DNA from: Lepidodermella squamata
Taxonomy: Eukaryota; Gastrotricha
Direction of reading: 5' to 3'
NCBI GenBank assembly: GCA_047495785.1
Contig: JBLDXI010000032.1
Coordinates: 3,596,001-3,660,000, forward strand
DNA: 64,000 nucleotides
In this document: one piece after another, positions 57,760 to 64,000 of the stretch
How positions within the stretch are numbered: position 1 is the stretch's first letter
Layout of the letters: each line of letters opens with the position of its first letter
The notes under the pieces: model-generated
Seen by the model: the letters and a program-made list of their open reading frames with translations, nothing else
Databases searched by the model: none
What the model was told of the DNA's origin: nothing
Program-made: the position numbers and the translations under genes

Positions 57760-60261
57760 ATGAAATTTGGCGAATTGCTGAATTCTCAGCTGCAAACAGA
57801 ATGGAAGTCTCAGTATTTTCAATATGGGGTATGCATTTTTTCTCCAACGTATAAGATTGTTTTATCAGTCGAGTCGACGATGCCATTTTAGGTTGCCAAA
57901 GAGATGCTCTATCATTACAAGGAAAATGCCCCGGCACAAGATGGTAAGTTTCTGACCTTTTTCCTACGGATTTTTTCAAACAGTTTTTTATAGAAGAGCA
58001 TCCTGGTGACTTTGCTATAGCCTTCTGTCATTTTGAAGGCATATTTTTCGAATTTCTAACTCGGGAGCTGACCAAAATCAATACGTTTTTCTTAGGTTTG
58101 GCTCTTAACCGATGTTCCATTAGCAATATTCAAGAAAATACGTTCTATTTTAGAAAAGTTGAATGAAAGTACAAGGAAACTGGCGAGCCTTAAAACCGAG
58201 CTAGATGATTTCATCAAACACGAGCGCGAGATGAAAAGATCTGGCCGCAAGCATGACTTCGTTAGAAGAGTAAGCTAGATCAATCTGACGCTTTTATCCA
58301 CATTAATGAACTCGCCCAAAATAGATGCTGACCAAATCCAAGGATAGCCACGATTTCAAAGTTGCCTTCAGCGAATTTTATTACACCATAGTTCTGCTGC
58401 AAAATTATCAGCAACTCAATCTTACTGCTTTCCGGAAAATTCTCAAGAAACACGACAAAGTCAGCTTGACGTTACCCCAAGTGAATGAGGTTATAATTAA
58501 GGTTTTATTCCCAGATTTTGATGACCACTGATGGGCAGAAGTGGCACGAGCGAAATGTATTATCCGCTGAATTTGCCACAACGAAAGCTGGTGAAGAATT
58601 AGCAACTGACGTAGAACGTTTGGTATCGGAACGCCTGGAAAACGGCGACCACAAGCGGGCAATGAAAATGCTGAGAGTTGCCCCGGTAAGCCAGCGACCC
58701 TACACACCTTGGTCGATTTTTCGTATTGGGCTTCTAAGCGGCTACATTTTCCTGCTTGTTGTCGTCATCTTGCTTCTCCTGCCTTGGTTCAATTGTAAAG
58801 CAGGAGTTCGGGGGTGTTGGCGACGACTAAACAGCCCTCAAAATTCGACAGGCGATCTCCTAGCTGCAGATAATGAAACGTTCTGGCTGGTCACAATTCG
58901 GTTGTACCGAGGTGTTTTTCTAGTCGCCACGCTGGTCATTTTATTCGGCGTCAATGTTCAGGGCTGGCGAAAAGCAGGAATAAACCACATTGTTCTCTTC
59001 GAGTTGGATATTCGTGATGCTGCATCGTCGTTATCGCTGATCGAATTCGGCCTTGTCATCATAGCAGCTTCGGCAAGCTCTCTCCTGCTATGGCTCATGC
59101 AATTTTTCATTGGCTTTGTGCTGAATTTATCTTTTGTTGCGATTCGGTCAATTTCCTTGTCATATTTGGCTCTTCTTGTCATTGTCATTATCAACCCGGT
59201 GCCTATTCTCATGTACAAAACACGATTTTGGTTGCTAAGAACCTTGGTAAATCGACTGCATTTTTTTGTAAAAGTGTTCTCATTTTTGAATTGCCATATA
59301 GATTCGAGTTATAACTGCCCCATTTCACGCTATTCGGTTGCCAGAGTATTTTCTTGCCGAGCAATTGGTCTCTCTGGCGTTGATAAATCAGGACTTCGCT
59401 TTTATTACGTGCAGCAGTGTCGTTGGATTCGAGCCCACTGAAACTCAAAGCATATGTAATCGCCAACTTTCGGCACTATACGCCGTGCTAACGTGTTTGC
59501 CGTTTATTTTTCGCTTTGCTCAATGTCTGCGGTCTTTCTATGAACTGAGCGCCAATCATCGACGGTTGCTGCATCCACATTTGATCAATGCGCTGAAATA
59601 TTTAGTCGCATTCTCTCTCCTTATTTTTCAAGGCGCGATAATATACTGGAACGGAGCGCCTTCTTCAGGCGAAACGGTCACTAAAACAGATCTCAATGTC
59701 ACTACTCCAACGGTTGTTGAAAGCACAGGAGATGTTGGTGATCGAGTTAACCCTTTTCATGTAGCTTCTATCGTTCTTGCATTCGTCACTGTGTTCTACT
59801 GGTTTTTATGGGACGTGAAAATGGACTGGAAGCTGTTGACCCGGCATGAAATGGCAAATCGTTTTCTCAGAGAGCAACTTGCATATCGCCAGGCATGGTA
59901 TTACTATACTTGCATTGCGGTCAACTTCATCCTACTGGCTAGTTACTGGGCTGTTTTCGTCATCGATCCTCGAGTAAGTGGTCAGAAAGCGCACACCTAT
60001 ACTTCTGAACTGGCCGTAACACTACTGATTTTCGTTGAAATATTGCGCCGTTTTCTATGGAACTTCTTCCGACTAGAAAATGAACATATATACCATCCCG
60101 TGAAATTGATGATACATACAACTCATTCAGTAGCACATCACTACTCAATGAAGCCGCTTCTAAACGATGAGTTCGAAGACGTAGATAGAATGATGCTACT
60201 GCCGGACGGTGTTAACGAAATTCGTCGAGAAAAAGCCAGTCGGAACAATTTAGTCTATTGA
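57760..60261 (+). CDS. XPR1: XPR1/SYG1-type phosphate exporter (SPX and EXS domains)
   Basis: Multi-pass inorganic phosphate exporter. Seven exons keep phase: 57760-57828, 57892-57943, 57994-58095, 58154-58269, 58325-58480, 58515-59246 and 59302-60261, giving about 728 residues. The SPX domain starts [19 protein letters not shown]. It includes [12 protein letters not shown] and ends with the lysine-rich [13 protein letters not shown], the inositol-pyrophosphate-binding helix of the family. Transmembrane segments follow with [13 protein letters not shown] and [15 protein letters not shown]. The EXS domain includes [30 protein letters not shown] and [15 protein letters not shown]. The intron between exons 5 and 6 would be only 34 nt (58481-58514); without it the frame breaks. 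The gene converges on GEMIN6. Confidence 0.95.
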
Positions 60262-60319
60262 AAGTCAGTTTTATTTGTTTCACTCATCTCAAGTTGCATA
60301 GATTTTCATAAAAAGTACA

Positions 60320-60325
60320 AATAAA
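60320..60325 (+). terminator. Polyadenylation signal of XPR1
   Basis: AATAAA 59 bases after the XPR1 stop and 7 bases before the convergent GEMIN6 stop, so the two 3' ends nearly touch or overlap. Confidence 0.6.
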
Positions 60326-60331
60326 CTAAGG

Positions 60332-60880
60332 TCATACTTTGACTGCTTTGTTGGCATTTACTTTTGATTTACCATCGAAAATAGATATAGATTTTTTTAT
60401 CCGCGATAGGACAACTGCATTGGTCCCGGAGCAAGACTTCACAGAATACGGGCTCGTTATTGTAACAACATCGGCTACTTTAATATTTTCGCCGTCAATC
60501 TCTACAGGAAAGCGATTGTCGTTCAACCATTTGCGTAGATTTTCCCTCCGTTCAAGCAGTTGATCAGGGTCCAATATTGACGCTGAGCAGTTCATCAACA
60601 GGTCATTAGGATTAAGACTGCTAAGGTAAGAGTCAATTTTTTCATCCAGGATATCAAAGGGAGCTATATCAGCAACATTCAAACCAGGCAAGACAGTGAT
60701 TTTCACGCCAGTCGAGTCGCCAGAGGCTGGGACGAACAGCACCACGGTGTGTGAAAGGGGATCAACAGTGTACAAACGGCCAAATACAGAAGACCCATCA
60801 ATCAGCTTGACTTGAACAGAATTTTCCAAAAGTGAATGCCATTCAATCAATTTTTTCTGATAAGAATTAGACCATGACAT
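60332..60880 (-). CDS. GEMIN6: GEMIN6, SMN-complex Sm-fold subunit
   Basis: A 182-residue intronless frame. The N-terminal half has an Sm-like fold pattern (NSVQVKLIDGSSVFGRLYTVDPLSHTVVLF), as in GEMIN6, which pairs with GEMIN7 in the SMN complex during spliceosomal snRNP assembly. The C-terminal half has LLERRENLRKWLNDNRFPV and ITSPYSVKSCSGTNAVVLSRI, matching the conserved GEMIN6 C-terminal region (human sequence has ERKNSLKKWLEKNHIP). Length is close to the human protein (167). The ATG at 60880 lies 12 bases after a GTTTTTAG acceptor. That acceptor is about 85 bases downstream of the GLRX5 stop, so the two may be co-transcribed. C. elegans lacks several Gemins, so its presence is informative. 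Confidence 0.85.
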   Translation of the reverse strand: MSWSNSYQKKLIEWHSLLENSVQVKLIDGSSVFGRLYTVDPLSHTVVLFVPASGDSTGVKITVLPGLNVADIAPFDILDEKIDSYLSSLNPNDLLMNCSASILDPDQLLERRENLRKWLNDNRFPVEIDGENIKVADVVTITSPYSVKSCSGTNAVVLSRIKKSISIFDGKSKVNANKAVKV

Positions 60881-60978
60881 ATTTTATGCAGCCTAAAAAC
60901 AAATATCGCAAGGTTAATGAACCACGTTTAGTTCAATACAACTGGTAGAGGTTGATCTAATATTTCCTAAAGCAAATG

Positions 60979-61401
60979 TTATTTTTCACTGGATGGAGCT
61001 GCATGGGGAGACTTGATTCCAGCTTTTGCAAGACGTTCGATCAGTTCGCCAGACTTATGCATTTGGATTAAAATATCGCAGCCCCCAATAAATTCTTGCT
61101 CCACGAAAATTTGAGGAATTGTCGGCCAATTCGAATATTCTTTGATGCCATTCCTCAGGCGATCATCAGCCAAGACATTGTGGTCTTTGAAGGGTACTTT
61201 GTGAAAGTTGAGTACTTGAACAACAGCATTACTAAAGCCGCATTGAGGTTGTTTGGCAGTTCCTTTCATGAAAACGACAACTTTATCGGCCTTGACCAGG
61301 CTATCTATGTGCGCTTTTGATCCAATTTCAGGAGCTGCATTGGCCAAATTTCGGCAAGCAAGTCGCAAAGCAGAACCCGTATTCCTCAACAACAAAGTCA
61401 T
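60979..61401 (-). CDS. GLRX5: Mitochondrial monothiol glutaredoxin 5
   Basis: A 140-residue protein that passes [2Fe-2S] clusters to mitochondrial targets. The monothiol motif CGFS is in [15 protein letters not shown], with the conserved FMKGT before it. [20 protein letters not shown] supplies the cis-proline and the GGxD glutathione-binding site. Residues 1 to about 25 ([19 protein letters not shown]) form an amphipathic arginine-bearing presequence. The frame stays open to an upstream ATG at 61509, but I chose 61401. Only that start gives a good mitochondrial presequence, and an AATATAG acceptor lies 17 bases before it. It is followed at operon-like distance by GEMIN6. Confidence 0.95.
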   Translation of the reverse strand: MTLLLRNTGSALRLACRNLANAAPEIGSKAHIDSLVKADKVVVFMKGTAKQPQCGFSNAVVQVLNFHKVPFKDHNVLADDRLRNGIKEYSNWPTIPQIFVEQEFIGGCDILIQMHKSGELIERLAKAGIKSPHAAPSSEK

Positions 61402-61509
61402 TTCCAAATTAAGTTCGGCTATATTAAAACTGTAAAATGCATTCAAAATTGCTTCACTGGAGAAAAACGAAAAAGAAAAGGAAAGAAAAGTCAGTCGTGC
61501 GAATCTCAA

Positions 61510-62754
61510 AAGGCAAATGCATTATGTGACTGATATAAATCGCTTACGAAAGATGTCGTAAAAACGAGAAACTTAGTACAGCAGCCGATCTGCAACGATC
61601 CATGGCAAATTGCAAAACGGAGCGAATTGAAGCAACAATAGGACATGGATTGTTAACTGGTCGCACAAACTTAGAAGAGCAATTATAGCAGTCATTTAGT
61701 GGCTAATGCGATAGGCCTAACTTTCGCCCGTCTTTCCTCCAGACTTCAGGCAACCACATGACCCACTTTAGGGCTTAGGGGAACCTCCCATAATTCGATC
61801 TAAGCCTTTCGACATTTCACTCAACTTCGCGGGCCCGGATCATAATAAAAACGAGGTTAAAAAAAAAATAAACCCGCCATTTAATACTGTCAAGGTCAGG
61901 ATAATAATCATTATAATTTTCTCTGAACAATTGTTAAATACACTATTATACATAACTTGTATAATTAGAGCGCTATTTTTGAAAAAGTCTGCTTTTATCT
62001 GGCGTGTGCGCGTCTGGAGTCTGGAGTTCCTCCTGTTAGACGTTGCAACTTGCGCCCGGGGCCTGGGTGGAAGCCGTTGAAGCTGGTTGGGGGCGTGATA
62101 CCAAGCTGGTCTTTCTATCCTTCCTTGGCGAAGCACTTTTCGAACTCATCGAATTGTTATAGGCGAAAACCGAGGTGAAAATGAGACTCGTGTCCGGAAC
62201 ACATTTACTCGTCGTTTTTCAATTTCGTGGGTAAAACCTCTCAGAGATTCTTTTGAATTCGTCACCAGCATCGCGCAGGCTGCGATCGGCGGATAGAACC
62301 ATTCTTTTTCCCTAGACCGTGGCCACTTTAGGGCGTAGGGGTCTGGGTTTAGGCCCGGCGACCGGCTCTGCTGCCTCTGGTCACAACCAGGGTATTGATA
62401 CTTACTTTCAGTGTATCGCTGAGCTTCTTGAGAGAGGGAGCTTCCGCTTCCGCGAGATCACCTCCGTTGGTCGCTTCGAGGCACCAAAAACCACCACATC
62501 ACACATTACACGATCGGCGCTCACGGCTAATGGCCTCATCGATAATGTCTTTGACACTCGAGAGATCCACGGATTTCAGCTTGCTGAGCTCCGCAAATCT
62601 TGCTTCCATCTACTCTTGCTTTCAGGGTGATTCCCTCGTTAGCAGTAGTATTTTATTTATTTATTCAAGAGCATTTATCCCACTGTTGAGAGCTCGGTTA
62701 TAAAAAATTGTCAGTGAGAAAAAAGGTGACAAAGTCATGATTATTCAGTCCTGT
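61510..62754. other. Intergenic with a locally repeated segment
   Basis: About 1.2 kb without a supported gene. CCACTTTAGGGCTTAGGGG near 61763 recurs with one change (GGGCGTAGGGG) near 62323, and GCGTCTGGAGTCTGGAG near 62010 recurs near 44470. This suggests degraded dispersed repeats. ORFs here show no domain. Confidence 0.45.
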
Positions 62755-63132
62755 TCAGAATTCAAGAGTCAAGTAGATGTATAAAAATAAACAATTATTT
62801 GGGATCGACAGCAGCTTGTTATATACACGCTCATCCGTTATTGAAATCAGGTGTTTATAAACAACTTGACGGCACGCGTTCGCGCTGTGGCAAGCATTAA
62901 ATCCACAAGTACAAGCCGGATGTAATTCTGTGTAAGCAAGAATATCAATAGGACGACGGTAAGGATGTACAAAGGACCAGGGCACACATAGCCGACTTTG
63001 GTCGTGATGAGGTAGGTCGTAGGTCCAAGCATTTTTAGGCATGCCGAATGCCGATGCACCTTGACCAGGCCGCAAACCGAGCAGGTAATAGTTTAACATC
63101 CAGCGGTAAGAGGCTTTTCGCAATTGCAACAT
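62755..63132 (-). CDS. Hypothetical 125-aa protein
   Basis: A frame with mixed, protein-like composition (W, H, P and C present), including CTCGFNACHSANAC and HHDQSRLCVPWSFVHP. The family is not recognised. Its ATG is not the first on the strand: an ATG 6 bases upstream in another frame opens a 14-codon ORF. It lies head to head with the amine oxidase, 142 bases apart. It could be an internal exon or chance. Confidence 0.3.
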   Translation of the reverse strand: MLQLRKASYRWMLNYYLLGLRPGQGASAFGMPKNAWTYDLPHHDQSRLCVPWSFVHPYRRPIDILAYTELHPACTCGFNACHSANACRQVVYKHLISITDERVYNKLLSIPNNCLFLYIYLTLEF

Positions 63133-63274
63133 GCCATCTTGGTAATATCAACAAATAGTGTAAACGTCCCCAACCTCAGAAAGTTATAATTCGCTAGCAG
63201 ATATGTGGAAGCCAACTCATCTGAAATCTGAAGTCATCTGAAATTCTATTCATTATTTAGATTTCCAAGATTGA

Positions 63275-64000
63275 ATGATGTCTAAGATTGTTGATAGCGA
63301 TGTAATAATTGTTGGCGCCGGAATTTCCGGTTTGGTTGCAGCTTATCACTTGAAGAGAACTCGACCTGATGTAAGCTTCAAAATTCTAGAAGCTCGATCT
63401 CGAGTTGGCGGACGTACGTTGGCTGTTGATATGAAAGTGTCCGGTGGTGGGACCGAAAAGTTTGACGTTGGAGGTCAATGGGTCGGCCCGGTTCAAACCG
63501 ATTTGTTGGAGTTATTTCAAGAGCTTGGATTGTCTGACAAACTCTATCCCCAATATCTATCTGGTACTAAAATTTGTTGGGTAGATCCTGGCCATGTTGT
63601 CAAATACACGACTGAACTGCCGCTTTATAACCCGATGATTTATTTGGAATGCTACACCTTCTTGAAGAAAATCGACTGCTTCGCCGAACAACTCGATATA
63701 AACAATCCTTACTTACGCAACCAAGCGTTAGCTGAATATCTAGATTCAATGACCCTGGAAGGTCTTATTCGGCTACATATTTACAGTCCAGAGCTACGTG
63801 AACTGATCAGAATCGGTATTAGAACTGCATTCGGCTTCGAAGCAAGCCAAATATCCGCGTTATACGGAGTGCTTTACGGAAAATCGTCCGGCCGAATGGA
63901 AAATTTATTTACTTCAACGAATGACGGCGCTCAGAAGCTGAAGTTGAAGGGCAGCATGTACCAGCTTAGTCTTTGTTTGAGAGATATTATCGGAGAGCAG
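63275..64000 (+). CDS. Flavin-containing amine oxidase (monoamine oxidase family), cut at the right edge
   Basis: 242 codons are open to the window end. The dinucleotide-binding motif DVIIVGAGISGLVAAYHL is at residues 9-26, followed by the family motif ILEARSRVGGRTL near residue 40. FDVGGQWVGPVQTDLLELF matches the second conserved FAD-contacting stretch of MAO-type oxidases. The following region, with YLDSMTLEGLIRLHIYSPEL and FGFEASQISALYGVLY, fits MAO A/B-like enzymes. They oxidatively deaminate amine neurotransmitters or dietary amines, usually at the mitochondrial outer membrane through a C-terminal anchor that would lie beyond the window. Two in-frame ATGs (63275, 63278) sit 14 bases after a TTATTTAG acceptor. 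No intron is seen in the visible part. Confidence 0.93.
   Translation, partial: MMSKIVDSDVIIVGAGISGLVAAYHLKRTRPDVSFKILEARSRVGGRTLAVDMKVSGGGTEKFDVGGQWVGPVQTDLLELFQELGLSDKLYPQYLSGTKICWVDPGHVVKYTTELPLYNPMIYLECYTFLKKIDCFAEQLDINNPYLRNQALAEYLDSMTLEGLIRLHIYSPELRELIRIGIRTAFGFEASQISALYGVLYGKSSGRMENLFTSTNDGAQKLKLKGSMYQLSLCLRDIIGEQ

Overview
This is a eukaryotic, intron-bearing animal window. Many introns are only 50-60 bp. Two tandem genes belong to the Clc-like membrane family, which is known mainly from nematodes. Most start codons sit 2-50 bases downstream of a TTTTAG/TTTCAG-type splice acceptor, as expected if spliced-leader trans-splicing is used. Together this suggests a nematode, perhaps an early-branching one because ZMIZ and GEMIN6 orthologues are present, or a closely related ecdysozoan. 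The species cannot be named from the sequence. Gene models were built by matching splice sites and reading phase by eye.

Layout. 1-6758 (-): an unconventional MyTH4-FERM myosin, cut at the left edge. 7260-14767 (-): a SEC31 locus, made of a stand-alone SEC31 C-terminal paralogue, a 94-aa cysteine-repeat protein, and full SEC31 in four exons. 15181-16386 (-): an intronless cathepsin D. 17242-19234 (+): a small secreted WAP-like protein followed closely by DNA primase small subunit PRIM1, possibly co-transcribed. 21083-32872 (-): a seven-exon ZMIZ/tonalli SP-RING gene with roughly 1.7 and 6 kb introns. Those introns and the DNA upstream to about 39 kb are full of GCGCGC runs and ATA/GAT/GTC microsatellites. 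41571-42773 (+): a retinol-dehydrogenase-like SDR. 45947-47028 (+): an acidic ORF and a small RING protein. 47817-49345 (+): Clc-like gene 1. 49716-51124 (-): a RING, B-box-like, coiled-coil, double UBR-box-like protein whose 5' side meets inverted-repeat elements at 51154-52884. 54635-56386 (+): Clc-like gene 2. 57760-60261 (+): XPR1 phosphate exporter. 60332-61401 (-): GEMIN6 and GLRX5, tightly spaced. 63275-64000 (+): a flavin amine oxidase, cut at the right edge.

Functionally these are mostly housekeeping genes: COPII secretion, lysosomal proteolysis, DNA replication priming, phosphate export, SMN-complex assembly and Fe-S cluster delivery. The long ZMIZ region looks like a transcriptional-regulator locus with a large non-coding domain. 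The least ordinary parts are the SEC31 C-terminal paralogue with the adjacent repeat protein, the RING/double-UBR architecture beside a perfect 302-bp inverted repeat, a candidate 34-nt intron in XPR1, and the operon-like WAP-PRIM1 and GLRX5-GEMIN6 pairs. I found no CRISPR array, rRNA gene or intact tRNA.
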